From contig JAFDVS010000007.1 in NCBI GenBank assembly GCA_018268935.1, positions 62,001 through 126,000 on the forward strand: 64,000 nt of DNA, read 5' to 3'. The position numbers and the translations under genes are program-made. This document shows, one piece after another, positions 26,024 to 33,793 of this stretch; position 1 is the first letter of the stretch; each line of letters begins with the position of its first letter. Under the pieces are notes generated by a model. That model was not told where the DNA came from. It saw nothing but the letters and a program-made list of their open reading frames with translations, and made no database searches. Source of the stretch: Acidobacteriota bacterium. GTDB lineage: Bacteria; Acidobacteriota; Terriglobia; Bryobacterales; Bryobacteraceae.

Positions 26024-26196
26024 AGAGGATTGTAAGAGCAGTTTGGGGAAACGCGAATCCACCGAAGGATGCATAAAGGATTCTGACGAGGATCTAGATC
26101 TTTTGATCCACACAGTCTTTAGCCGAACTGCTTCCGCAAGGGTTGCCGTCGTGGATAGAAAGGAATGCGTGTGCTACGAGGACAGGCGGACTCTTA
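26024..26196. other. Upstream region of the CIS operon with clustered GATC palindromes
   Basis: This gap lies between the CIS operon's first gene and the tandem repeat. It contains GATCTAGATC at 26091-26100, a perfect palindrome, overlapping a second GATC-TTTT-GATC inverted pair at 26097-26108. I could not identify a convincing -35/-10 pair for the minus-strand operon. The palindromes lie about 70-85 bp upstream of the favoured start, or inside the coding region if the GTG at 26113 is used. An operator role is only a suggestion. Confidence 0.3.
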
Positions 26197-26562
26197 TTGA
26201 GGACCACGCGCAAAACGGAGCCCGCCCGCGCCTTGATGCGGACGCGTGTTCCTTCGGTATCGGCGGCGCGGAGCGTGCCCTTTGCGCTTTTGAGGAACTC
26301 GCCCGCACAACGCGCCGGGTCTACAGGCGGAACACGAGTTCCTAAGCATACTGGAGGACGCCCCGGCCTGTGCGGGCTTTTGAGGACCACGCGCAAAACG
26401 GAGCCCGCCCGCGCCTTGATGCGAACGCGTGTTCCTTCAGAACTGGCGGCGCGGAGCGTGCCCTTTGCGCTTTTGAGGAACTCGCCCGCACAACGCGCCG
26501 GGTCTACCCGCGGCACACGAGTTCCTCAACATGCTGGGGGACGCCCCGGCCTGTGCGGGCTT
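26197..26562. repeat. Tandem direct repeat, two 183-bp units, sharing a core with 62.65 kb
   Basis: Two adjacent copies begin at 26197 and 26380 (period 183 bp); a third unit begins at 26563 but stops after the first dozen bases. The first ~94 bp of each unit (26201-26295 and 26384-26478) also occur at 62651-62744 with few differences. Each core is flanked by an inverted pair, AGGACCACGCG with CGCGTGTTCCT (26200-26210 with 26243-26253; 26383-26393 with 26426-26436), with one mismatch. The 183-bp period is a multiple of three, so open frames run through both copies on either strand, but the three cores differ at positions that do not look codon-constrained. Confidence 0.9.
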
Positions 26563-26587
26563 TTGAGGAACGGGAAGGAAGAGGCTA

Positions 26588-27226
26588 TCAGGCGGAGGCG
26601 TTCCAGCGGCGATACATAGCAGCCGCTTCCGACCGGCTGCGGGCGGGTAACTTCTCGAGCAGATTGTGGATGTGGTTCTTCACCGTGGCGACTTCGATTC
26701 CCAAGTGGGTGGCGATTTCCTTGTTGGAAGAGCCCTGTTCCACCTGGCGAAGCACTTCGATTTCCCGCGGTGTCAATAGTGGCGCGGCGGAGGCATTCCG
26801 GGATTGCGCCGCCAATTGCCCGACGCGCTTCATGAGCAGATAGGCAAAGTTGGAAGAACAATGCAACTCGTCGCCGGCAGTGGCCTCGATGATTCTGCTG
26901 AGCGAGTCGGTAGCGGACTCCCTTGTCACATATCCGTGAACCCCGGCCTCGGCGCATGCCATCAGATCGCTCTCTGTATCTGGAACTGCGAGCAGCACGG
27001 GCTTGCACGAGGGCACACTTGTGGCGAGGTTGCGTACGGCGTCGAGACAGCTTTCCATCGACCAGTCGAGTACAACGACATCGGGCCGGGTGTTTGCGCA
27101 CACTTCAACCGTCTGTATTGCGGTGGCCGCCAAACCGACGACGCAGATGCGGGCATGATCCCTTAGAATCAGCGCGATGCCTTCTCTATAGAAGCGCGCG
27201 GGTGCAGCGATAACGATTCTAATCAT
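26588..27226 (-). CDS. Orphan NarL/FixJ-type response regulator with a degenerate receiver
   Basis: Protein of 212 aa starting MIRIVIAAPARFYREGIALI at the ATG at 27226 with GGAG upstream. The receiver occupies about 1-120: the phospho-acceptor is present (VVVLDWSM), but the acidic pair after strand 1 reads AAPARF instead of the usual DDH, and the conserved Lys is replaced in GYVTRES. The C-terminus has a LuxR-type helix-turn-helix (LTPREIEVLRQVEQGSSNKE, then LGIEVATVKNHIHNLLEKL). No histidine kinase is next to it. It is probably phosphorylation-independent and could control the CIS operon or the exopolysaccharide operon on either side. Confidence 0.85.
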   Translation of the reverse strand: MIRIVIAAPARFYREGIALILRDHARICVVGLAATAIQTVEVCANTRPDVVVLDWSMESCLDAVRNLATSVPSCKPVLLAVPDTESDLMACAEAGVHGYVTRESATDSLSRIIEATAGDELHCSSNFAYLLMKRVGQLAAQSRNASAAPLLTPREIEVLRQVEQGSSNKEIATHLGIEVATVKNHIHNLLEKLPARSRSEAAAMYRRWNASA

Positions 27227-27539
27227 CGAGATACTCCGAGCATTCTGTTCGACTCTCGCGGAAGGGAACCGGCTGTTCAGGCGAACAATCACACACTTCG
27301 CATCCAACCGATAGCCCTAGGTTGCCCATGGCCAGGAGTCATGAAGCCACTTTGGAGATTAGTGCAGGACGATAGAAAACCGTTTCAACACTCGTTAAGA
27401 AATCGAGCGGGAGCTATTGGAGTCCACAGCCGATGGGGTGACCAGCGCAAGCCGCCAGTCAGTCACGCCAGGAACAGTACCATGAGTACGTGTAGATCCG
27501 TCAGTAGATCTATCTCGGCAAGAGCATCTCAGTTTGTGC
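27227..27539. other. Intergenic region with no recognisable gene
   Basis: A gap between the start of the minus-strand regulator gene and the promoter of the exopolysaccharide operon. It must contain the regulator's promoter on the minus strand, which I could not identify. Short open frames exist (for example 27341-27559) but have no ribosome site or recognisable product. No repeat or RNA gene was seen. Confidence 0.5.
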
Positions 27540-27569
27540 TTGACATCAACGAAAAGTAGGTTCTAAATT
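27540..27569 (+). promoter_or_regulatory. Sigma70-like promoter for the exopolysaccharide operon leader
   Basis: TTGACA at 27540-27545 is a perfect -35 hexamer, and TAAATT at 27564-27569 is a good -10 match, separated by 18 bp in a locally AT-rich stretch. Transcription would start near 27576, about 550 nt ahead of the first gene. It is the clearest promoter read in the window. Confidence 0.6.
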
Positions 27570-27576
27570 AAGGCTG

Positions 27577-28124
27577 TCTAGAAGAATTAGTGTAAGAAGA
27601 CGTCGTAAGACGCTCTTTCACGTAACCCTCAAGAGGGCGGTAGCATGCCCAGGCACATGCGTTACGTGGTGCCTGCCGATGCCACCGAGTCACGCAGGAA
27701 ACGTGACTGAAGGCGCCGTCCGCCGTTGGAGAATTTGTCAGGGACATTCCCCAGAACCGCGGCCAGCGCGACGCTCTGCCCTCGCGGTTCGGCATCGCCC
27801 GGTATGGCGCGAGAGTGGCATGGTGACGGCAAGCAGATCCTGCGGGCCAACCCATCACCAAAGCCGCCACCGATTGGCGCGCACCCGGCGCAGAACTGGC
27901 AAACGACCGGCAAAGTGCAACTTCGGGTAATGCCGCAGGCTTCTCATCGAAGCACTTGCAGCATGATCCGTGCTGCCCGCTCAATTCCGCGGGCGCGACA
28001 CTCCCCCAGTGCCGAGATCCGCGGCATCCATTGCAGGGCGGCTTCGGAATACGTGTGAGCCAGGGCATGCGCTGTTCCGATGGAGATGTTGACTTAAAGG
28101 GCCTCACTGCCAAGGAGGTACCCA
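27577..28124 (+). ncRNA. Long hairpin-rich 5' leader (candidate structured RNA) before the antiterminator gene
   Basis: No convincing gene lies here, but inverted repeats are dense and mostly perfect: 27619-27626 with 27661-27668 (CACGTAAC/GTTACGTG), enclosing two smaller hairpins at 27628-27635 and 27643-27660; 27688-27694 with 27702-27708 (7 bp, loop CAGGAAA); 27754-27761 with 27783-27790 (8 bp); 27821-27826 with 27855-27860; 27939-27943 with 27949-27953, itself enclosed by 27916-27920 with 27956-27960; 27975-27980 with 27989-27994; and 27999-28002 with 28008-28011. It matches no riboswitch or RNA class that I can recognise. Downstream is a NusG-paralogue antiterminator, so the leader may be its loading site or a regulated attenuator. 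Alternatively it is a decayed gene: a 194-codon frame is open on the other strand. Confidence 0.4.
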
Positions 28125-28679
28125 GTGAGCAATGATGATCCGGCGCAAGCATGGTACGCGCTAATGGTCAAGTCGCGGCACGAGAAATGGGTTTCCGCCG
28201 CACTGCGAGGGAAAGGATATGCGGAATACCTGCCTCTGTATCGCAAGGTGGAGCGGTACAGCAGCGGCACGAAAGCGGTATATCTGCCGTTGTTTCCCAA
28301 TTACGTGTTCTCTCAATTCGACCCGCACGATCGCCTACCCGTTCTGACAATCCCGGGTGTGTTCTGCATCGTACAGTGCGGTCGTTTGCCCGCTCCAATT
28401 CCGGAGAGCGAGATCAAGCAGATCCGTTTGCTGTGCGAATGGAGCGAGGATGTGTGTCCGTGGCCGTTTGGCGAGCCGGGATCACTGGTGCGGGTGGTGG
28501 ACGGGCCGCTGGTTGGCATCGCCGGCACGCTCATCGCTTTCAAAAGCAAGAACCGGCTGGTGGTGTCCATCTCCCTACTGCAACGCTCAGTGTCGATCAA
28601 GATTGACTCGGCGGTTGTCCGGCCACTGCATTTCGGCATGCCGCAACAGCGCATGGCTGTTGGGAGGCTGGCGGGCTAA
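28125..28679 (+). CDS. UpxY/RfaH-type transcription antiterminator (NusG paralogue)
   Basis: Protein of 184 aa. The NusG N-terminal domain is recognisable: AWYALMVKSRHEKWVSAALRG, YLPLFPNYVFSQFDP, and the IPGVFCIVQCGRLPAPIPESE segment. A KOW-type C-terminal domain follows (FGEPGSLVRVVDGPLVGIAG, then KNRLVVSISLLQRSVSIKID). Such paralogues bind RNA polymerase and help it read through long polysaccharide operons. The start is GTG at 28125 behind an excellent AAGGAGG. Being first in a ~34-kb operon and preceded by a long leader is the classic arrangement for an operon-specific elongation factor. Confidence 0.9.
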   Translation: MSNDDPAQAWYALMVKSRHEKWVSAALRGKGYAEYLPLYRKVERYSSGTKAVYLPLFPNYVFSQFDPHDRLPVLTIPGVFCIVQCGRLPAPIPESEIKQIRLLCEWSEDVCPWPFGEPGSLVRVVDGPLVGIAGTLIAFKSKNRLVVSISLLQRSVSIKIDSAVVRPLHFGMPQQRMAVGRLAG

Positions 28680-28696
28680 AGCAGAGGTGCTGAGAT

Positions 28697-29101
28697 ATGA
28701 ACGATTCTGACGCACACCGTATCGTGGTCGAGCGAAGACGCGAGGTACGTTTCGGCATGGATCTGAGCGGCGCGGCTTGGCGTATGGAGCCGCCGTGGCA
28801 GTATGCGCGTGGGAAGACGCTTGACGTGAGCCGAAGCGGACTCGCATTCCTGGTCGGCCGTGATGATGCCAGCGCGTTTGCCACCGGTGACACGATCCGC
28901 TTCGAGATTGGGGTGTGCGTGGATCTGCCACATGGCGCTGAAGCAGTTCTCCAGGGTGGTGGCACGATCGTCCGAGTGGAGCAAGTACCGGGCTGGCCTC
29001 CCCAATCTCTGCTGGGAGTGAGGACCGATATGGTCCGCCTGACGCGCCGGCGTCACGCTGGAGGTGAGTTCGGCGGGCCGGGGTTGGCGCAGGCTTCTTA
29101 A
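28697..29101 (+). CDS. PilZ-domain protein, candidate c-di-GMP receptor
   Basis: Protein of 134 aa. The ligand-binding signature of PilZ domains is visible: a basic ERRREVRF motif at about 12-19 and DVSRSGLAFLV (D/NxSxxG type) at about 43-53, followed by a beta-rich remainder (GDTIRFEIGVCVDLP). PilZ proteins bind cyclic di-GMP and commonly switch on exopolysaccharide production. It lies between the antiterminator and chain-length genes, which points to second-messenger control of this operon or its machinery. Start at the ATG at 28697, 17 nt after the previous stop. Confidence 0.78.
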   Translation: MNDSDAHRIVVERRREVRFGMDLSGAAWRMEPPWQYARGKTLDVSRSGLAFLVGRDDASAFATGDTIRFEIGVCVDLPHGAEAVLQGGGTIVRVEQVPGWPPQSLLGVRTDMVRLTRRRHAGGEFGGPGLAQAS

Positions 29102-29126
29102 ATATGAACGATTGGAGCCAAGTTCG

Positions 29127-30695
29127 ATGAAGGCGCTGGAAATTCGACCTGAGTTCAGCCCGCTTTCCATTACGAGAGCGCTGTGGAAACGCAAGCTGTT
29201 CCTTGTTGCGTTCTGGATGATGGGGACGGTCCTGATCACCGGGATCGTGTTCAGCCTCCAGCCGCTCTATACCTCCTACGCGGTCATTCAGGTGGAATCG
29301 CAGCAAATCCCCGAAGCCTACGTGGCGGCAACGGTGCAAACGCCGTTGGAAGCGCGTTTGGACATGCTGAAGCAACAGGTACTCAGCCACGACCGGTTGT
29401 GGGGCCTGATTGAGAGCCTGGACCTGTACCCAAAGTTGCGTGCGCGCCTGACCAAGGAAGAGGTTCTGCGCGTCATGCGCGACGATATTGGAATCAACCT
29501 GGTCCGCGGTTGGAGTTCGCGTGGGCCTGGCGCCTTTGAAGTTGTGTATCAGGCCCCCAAGGCGGAGATCGCGGCGGAAGTTGCCAATCGAGTCGGGATG
29601 TTTTTCATCAATGAGAACCTGCGTCAGAGAACCGACGAGGCGACGGCCACATCCGACTTTCTGAACCAGCAGTTGGCGGAAGCCGAGAAGCGGCTGCGGG
29701 AAAACGAAACGATACTGAAGGAATTTAAGCTCACGCACAATGGCGAGTTGCCGCAGCAGGAAGCGGCGTTGCTGGCTTCGATGAGCCAGAGCCGCACGGA
29801 GTTGCTTGGAATACAGGAAGCGTTGGGCCGAGCGCAGCAGAACAAGCTGATTCTGGAAAGCTCGATGGCCTATGCGCAGGCCGTTGTACGCGAGCGGCAG
29901 GAAGCGGCGCGACGGCAATCGGAAAACGCGAATGCGCCGGTGGCTGAGGTGACGGTGGCAGTACCCACGGCGCCGGCGGCTCCAACGGAACTGGACCGGG
30001 CACTAAGGGAATTGAGTGCAGCACGAGCCCGTTATTACGACTCGCACCCGGATGTGCAGCGGATGATGCAAGAGGTACAGCGGTTGGAGCGCGAGGACGC
30101 CGCGCGGCGGGCGGCGGAGAGGCCGGCGGTGGAACGGCAAGCGCAACAAGCAGCGGAGCGGCGTGCGACTCCACCGGCTGCAACGCCTGCGACTCGAGTC
30201 CCACCGGAGACCATGGCCGCTGAGAACCTGCGCGTCGAAGAACTGCGCGCCCAACTGAGCGCTGTGACACAGGACATGCTGCACCTGGAATCCCGCCGGC
30301 GGCGGGTTCTGGACGAGATCGGCGATGTGCAGAACCGCATTCGTGCGTTGCCCGTGCGGGAACAACAACTGGCAGCCATCACCCGTGACTACGAGACCTG
30401 CCGAACGAACTACGCATCCCTGCTGAATAAGAAACTGGCCGCCGAAATGGCGGCAAACATGGAGCGCTGGCAGAAATCGCAGCGTTTCGTGATGTTGGAT
30501 CAGGCGCGCATTCCGCAGAAGCCGAGCCGGCCGCGGCGGCTTTTGCTGAGTGCGGCGGGTACTTTGTTCTCACTGCTGGCTGGAGCCGCGGTGGCGTTCC
30601 TGTTGCAACTGAAAGCGAATCAACTGCTGGGGGAATGGGAGTTGCCGGCGAACACTCCGATCCTCGGGCGGATACCGCGGCTGCAAGATGTTTGA
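29127..30695 (+). CDS. Polysaccharide chain-length determinant (Wzz/GNVR family)
   Basis: Protein of 522 aa. Transmembrane helix 1 is at about 25-50 (KRKLFLVAFWMMGTVLITGI), then a Wzz domain, then a long coiled coil (ATATSDFLNQQLAEAEKRLR onward), an Ala/Pro/Arg-rich low-complexity stretch (about 290-380), the GNVR-type region with RDYETCRTNYASLLNKKL, a PQKPSRPRR motif and transmembrane helix 2 (LLLSAAGTLFSLLAGAAVAF). It controls chain length and activates the export complex together with the BY-kinase downstream. Start chosen at the ATG at 29127 behind GGAGCC; the frame is open further upstream into the PilZ gene. Confidence 0.88.
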   Translation: MKALEIRPEFSPLSITRALWKRKLFLVAFWMMGTVLITGIVFSLQPLYTSYAVIQVESQQIPEAYVAATVQTPLEARLDMLKQQVLSHDRLWGLIESLDLYPKLRARLTKEEVLRVMRDDIGINLVRGWSSRGPGAFEVVYQAPKAEIAAEVANRVGMFFINENLRQRTDEATATSDFLNQQLAEAEKRLRENETILKEFKLTHNGELPQQEAALLASMSQSRTELLGIQEALGRAQQNKLILESSMAYAQAVVRERQEAARRQSENANAPVAEVTVAVPTAPAAPTELDRALRELSAARARYYDSHPDVQRMMQEVQRLEREDAARRAAERPAVERQAQQAAERRATPPAATPATRVPPETMAAENLRVEELRAQLSAVTQDMLHLESRRRRVLDEIGDVQNRIRALPVREQQLAAITRDYETCRTNYASLLNKKLAAEMAANMERWQKSQRFVMLDQARIPQKPSRPRRLLLSAAGTLFSLLAGAAVAFLLQLKANQLLGEWELPANTPILGRIPRLQDV

Positions 30696-31308
30696 GCGGT
30701 TCCATCGAGGTGGTATGGGAAGGATATGGTTCATCAGAATGCTGGCGGCTGGCCTCGCGGCCGCCAGCGCGGCGGGTAGCCAACAGTCGCCTACAGAGGA
30801 GAGGCCGGTGGCAGTGAGCAACCGCTACCGCATCGGGCCAGGCGACGTCCTGCAAATCGACGTATGGAAGGAACCGGACGCTTCAGTGCCTTCGGTCACG
30901 GTGCGCCCGGACGGAACGATTTCGCTCCCGATCCTGGGCGAGATTCGCATCGCCGGACTGATGACGGTGGATCTTCAGAAGTTGCTGTGTGATCGCTACG
31001 GCGAGGTGATCCGCGGAGCACGGGTTACGGTAATGGTGAGAGAGATCAACAGCCAAAAGGTGTACCTGATCGGTGAGGTGCGGCGGGAAGGCCCGATCCG
31101 GATTATGGCTCCGCTCACGGTGCTGCAGGCGCTGGCGGAAGCCGGGGGCCTTACCGATTACGCGCGGCGGAAGAAGATTTACATTCTGCGCGTGATGGGG
31201 GGCCAAAGGGCGATTCTTCCCTTCGATTACGAAGCAGTGGTGCGGGGCGAAAAAGTCGAGCAAAACATCGTATTGCAGCCAGGCGACACGGTGGTGGTTC
31301 CACGTTGA
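30688..31308 (+). CDS. Polysaccharide export (Wza-like) protein
   Basis: Protein of 206 aa with a signal sequence (FIRMLAAGLAAASAAGS) followed by the Poly_export domain (YRIGPGDVLQIDVWKEPD, then VRPDGTISLPILGEIRIAG) and an SLBB segment (VYLIGEVRREGPIRIMAPLT, QALAEAGGLTDYA) ending VLQPGDTVVVPR. Wza-type proteins form the periplasm-to-outside export channel; this short version lacks the extra SLBB repeats and the outer-membrane helix of E. coli Wza. The ATG at 30688 overlaps the chain-length gene by 8 nt; an ATG at 30715 with GAGGTGG upstream is an equally good start. Confidence 0.9.
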   Translation: MFERFHRGGMGRIWFIRMLAAGLAAASAAGSQQSPTEERPVAVSNRYRIGPGDVLQIDVWKEPDASVPSVTVRPDGTISLPILGEIRIAGLMTVDLQKLLCDRYGEVIRGARVTVMVREINSQKVYLIGEVRREGPIRIMAPLTVLQALAEAGGLTDYARRKKIYILRVMGGQRAILPFDYEAVVRGEKVEQNIVLQPGDTVVVPR

Positions 31309-31328
31309 AGTAGAAAGACGGTTCGCTC

Positions 31329-32609
31329 ATGCGATTGTCGATGTTGGTGATAGCGGTGGCGTTTCCTGCTTTCGGTCAGGAGCCAACTTCCGAAGGCGTT
31401 CGCCGGCCGGCCAGTGCGGAGATTAACAGCGTTTCGGTGTACGAAGCAGGCTACTGGCTATCGGTACCCAGCACCGGGGGGCTGACTGTTCCCACTGACC
31501 CGGTTTCGCTGTTGATGGGGGGAGTAGAGGCGGAAGCGTCTCTGAACCTGCGAGGGCGCCGCGCGGAAGGCACGTTCACCTACCGCGGCGGATATGTGCG
31601 CAACCATCGCTTTGAAGAGATGAGCGGTTCGGACCATACGGTGCATTTGGAGTTCCTCTCCGGGCGCGGGCGCCGAACCACGTACCGTTTCGAAGGGGTG
31701 GGAGAATCGCGGCTGATCTCGAACATGTTGTTTGCTCCGGCACGCACGCTGACCGCGGCGCAGGAGGCATCCACTCCAGGAGAGCTTTCGGAAGCACTTG
31801 GTGGCAACGTGTTTGCCGCGATTGGAGGGTCTCCACTGGAGTTAATGATTAACGGAGCGCGGCGCAGGATGGGCTCGCTGCACGCGCGGGTGACGCACGC
31901 GTTGCTATCGCGGCTCGCCGTGCAGGGAGGGATTGGGGTTATTCGCGACCTGCGCACTACTTCGTCGAACCCGCAGTTCACCAGTGGATACCCATCGGTC
32001 ACGCTGGGTGTGGGAGACGCCGGCATCACGTACTCGCACTCGCCGCGGACACGCCTGATCTTTGCCACTTCCTATTCGAAGTCGTACTCCAGTCAGTACC
32101 GGTTCGATATTGAGACGTCGACGTTGGGGGTGGAACGCACGGTCGGCCGAAGGTCATTCGTGCGCGCGGACGGCGGTTATGCTCGCACAGCCTACTTGGG
32201 CGAAGTGGAGCGCCCGGGCCGGAATGGATACACAGCCTTCGGCGCGGCCGGGACGAACGCGGGGAACCACACGGTTGCCGCATCGTTCCGGCGCGGAGTG
32301 GCCGACTTTCATGGGCTTGGTGCGGATACCACGATCGGGGGGGAGGGCTCCTGGTCATGGAGACGAGCGCGGTCACCACTGGCGCTCGCGAGCAGCCTTG
32401 GGTACGAGCGGCTGCAAATCGGAAGTTCGCGAATCCTGAACGCTTGGGTGTACCACGCCACTGTCATCCGCGAGATAAATCCCCACTTCAGCCTGGTCTT
32501 CGATGTTGCGTATGCGAATGGAACCAGCGGAACGCTGGCGGACTTCGCCCGCCGCGGAGTGCGGCTCACACTCGTCTGGACCCCGCAGGAAAACGGACGG
32601 AGGCGTTGA
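31329..32609 (+). CDS. Predicted outer-membrane beta-barrel protein of the exopolysaccharide operon
   Basis: Protein of 426 aa. Signal peptide 1-16 (MRLSMLVIAVAFPAFG). The rest is a series of amphipathic strands with alternating polar and aromatic or small residues (for example RAEGTFTYRGGYVRNHRFEE, RRTTYRFEGVGESRL, TRLIFATSYSKSYSSQYRFD) and a final strand GVRLTLVWTPQE. This fits an outer-membrane barrel. Given its place after the Wza-like gene, it likely serves as the outer-membrane pore or an accessory to export. No specific family recognised. Confidence 0.7.
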   Translation: MRLSMLVIAVAFPAFGQEPTSEGVRRPASAEINSVSVYEAGYWLSVPSTGGLTVPTDPVSLLMGGVEAEASLNLRGRRAEGTFTYRGGYVRNHRFEEMSGSDHTVHLEFLSGRGRRTTYRFEGVGESRLISNMLFAPARTLTAAQEASTPGELSEALGGNVFAAIGGSPLELMINGARRRMGSLHARVTHALLSRLAVQGGIGVIRDLRTTSSNPQFTSGYPSVTLGVGDAGITYSHSPRTRLIFATSYSKSYSSQYRFDIETSTLGVERTVGRRSFVRADGGYARTAYLGEVERPGRNGYTAFGAAGTNAGNHTVAASFRRGVADFHGLGADTTIGGEGSWSWRRARSPLALASSLGYERLQIGSSRILNAWVYHATVIREINPHFSLVFDVAYANGTSGTLADFARRGVRLTLVWTPQENGRRR

Positions 32610-32614
32610 GCCGA

Positions 32615-33793
32615 ATGGAACGCCCGCACATACTGTATCTGATCGACGTACTGGCCTCGACGCATGGCGGCGCGGAAGGAATTCTGTTGAAGATTGTCAA
32701 GATGCTGCCGCAGCGCTACCGCTGTTCGGTGGCTACGTTTTCCCCAAATCCAAGCATCGTTCCCGTCGATCTGTTTCCCTGCCCTGTGCACCTTTTCCCT
32801 ATCCAACGGATGTACGACTGGCGGGCGATGAAAGAAGCCGCGCGGTTGTATGGGTTAATTCGGCGGGAGCGGTATTCGATCGTGCACACGTTCTTCCCTG
32901 CCTCGGATTTGCTCGGAGGCGTGGTGGCCAAGCTGGCCGGGTGCCCGTTGTTGATCTCGAGCAGACGCGATATGGGTCTGTTGCGCTCGTCCGCGCATTG
33001 GATGGCTTATCGGGCAGCCCGGGGTATGTACGACCAGGTTCACGCGGTAAGCGAAAGCGTCCGGCTGTTCCATATTGAGCAGGACCGGCTGAATCCTGGG
33101 AAGGTCATCACCATTCCTAACGGCGCTGATGTTGACGAGATCGACAAGACTCCGGCGAGCGATTTCCGCGGTGAATTGGGCCTGGCGAGTGTGCCGGTCG
33201 TTGTCTCGGTGGCGAACATCCGGCCCGTGAAGGGAATCGACCAATTGGTAAGAACCGCGGCGATCGTGCGCAACTCGGTGCCTGAGGTGCGGTTTCTGGT
33301 GATCGGCGCGGTGCAGGATTCGGATTACTTCGCAGGCGTGCAGAAGTTGGCTTCGGAACTGGGCGTCAGTGAGTCGGTGGTGTTTGCAGGGGCTCGCACA
33401 GATGTGCCCGGGGTGCTGAAGGGCTGCAACATCTTCTATCTCTCGTCGGTCAGTGAGGGCTTGTCGAACGCGATGCTGGAGGCGATGGCCTGTGCGCTCC
33501 CGTGTGTAGCCACGGAAGTAGGTGGGAATGCGGAACTGATTGGAGAACAGCGATGCGGTTATCTGACTCCGAGCAATGATGCGGAGGCTGCCGCGAGGCG
33601 CATCATCCAACTCCTGCAGGACCCCGCACTGGCGGTGCGGATGGGCAGGGAGGGCCGCCAGATCGTGGAATCGAGATTCAGCATCAAAGCAATGATGAAC
33701 CGGCTGACGGGATTGTACGATGCGCTGCTGGAAGGCGCCGGGTCTCACACGGCGGTTCGGAGTGAATCGGAACGCAGGTTCCTAGCGTCATGA
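32615..33793 (+). CDS. Glycosyltransferase family 4
   Basis: Protein of 392 aa, GT-B fold. N-terminal HILYLIDVLASTHGGAEGIL contains the GGAE donor loop; the C-terminal half has PNGADVDEID, NIRPVKGIDQLV and the catalytic-type SEGLSNAMLEAMACALPCVATEVGG block (EX7E: Glu at SEG and LEAMA). It transfers a sugar from a nucleotide donor onto the lipid-linked repeat unit in the cytoplasm. The ATG at 32615 is just after the barrel gene's stop; a TTG at 32606 with GGAGG too close is less likely. Its stop overlaps the next start. Confidence 0.9.
   Translation: MERPHILYLIDVLASTHGGAEGILLKIVKMLPQRYRCSVATFSPNPSIVPVDLFPCPVHLFPIQRMYDWRAMKEAARLYGLIRRERYSIVHTFFPASDLLGGVVAKLAGCPLLISSRRDMGLLRSSAHWMAYRAARGMYDQVHAVSESVRLFHIEQDRLNPGKVITIPNGADVDEIDKTPASDFRGELGLASVPVVVSVANIRPVKGIDQLVRTAAIVRNSVPEVRFLVIGAVQDSDYFAGVQKLASELGVSESVVFAGARTDVPGVLKGCNIFYLSSVSEGLSNAMLEAMACALPCVATEVGGNAELIGEQRCGYLTPSNDAEAAARRIIQLLQDPALAVRMGREGRQIVESRFSIKAMMNRLTGLYDALLEGAGSHTAVRSESERRFLAS

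Noticed and set aside
26094..26516. An open frame on the minus strand that repeats SAKGTLRAA-like peptides
   Set aside because: It is created by the 183-bp tandem repeat, whose length is a multiple of three. The same peptide appears in another junk frame at 62.65 kb; differences between copies do not look protein-constrained.
26197..26562. CRISPR-like repetition
   Set aside because: The unit is 183 bp with no short repeat-spacer alternation and no cas genes nearby.
27568..28152. A 194-codon open frame on the minus strand of the leader region
   Set aside because: No ribosome site and no recognisable family; Cys/Trp/Ser-rich composition unlike its neighbours. Kept only as the alternative explanation for the structured leader.
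28587..29918. A 443-codon open frame on the minus strand
   Set aside because: It is antisense to well-supported PilZ and Wzz-type genes, has low-complexity His/Arg/Gln content and no recognisable domain; an effect of high GC.
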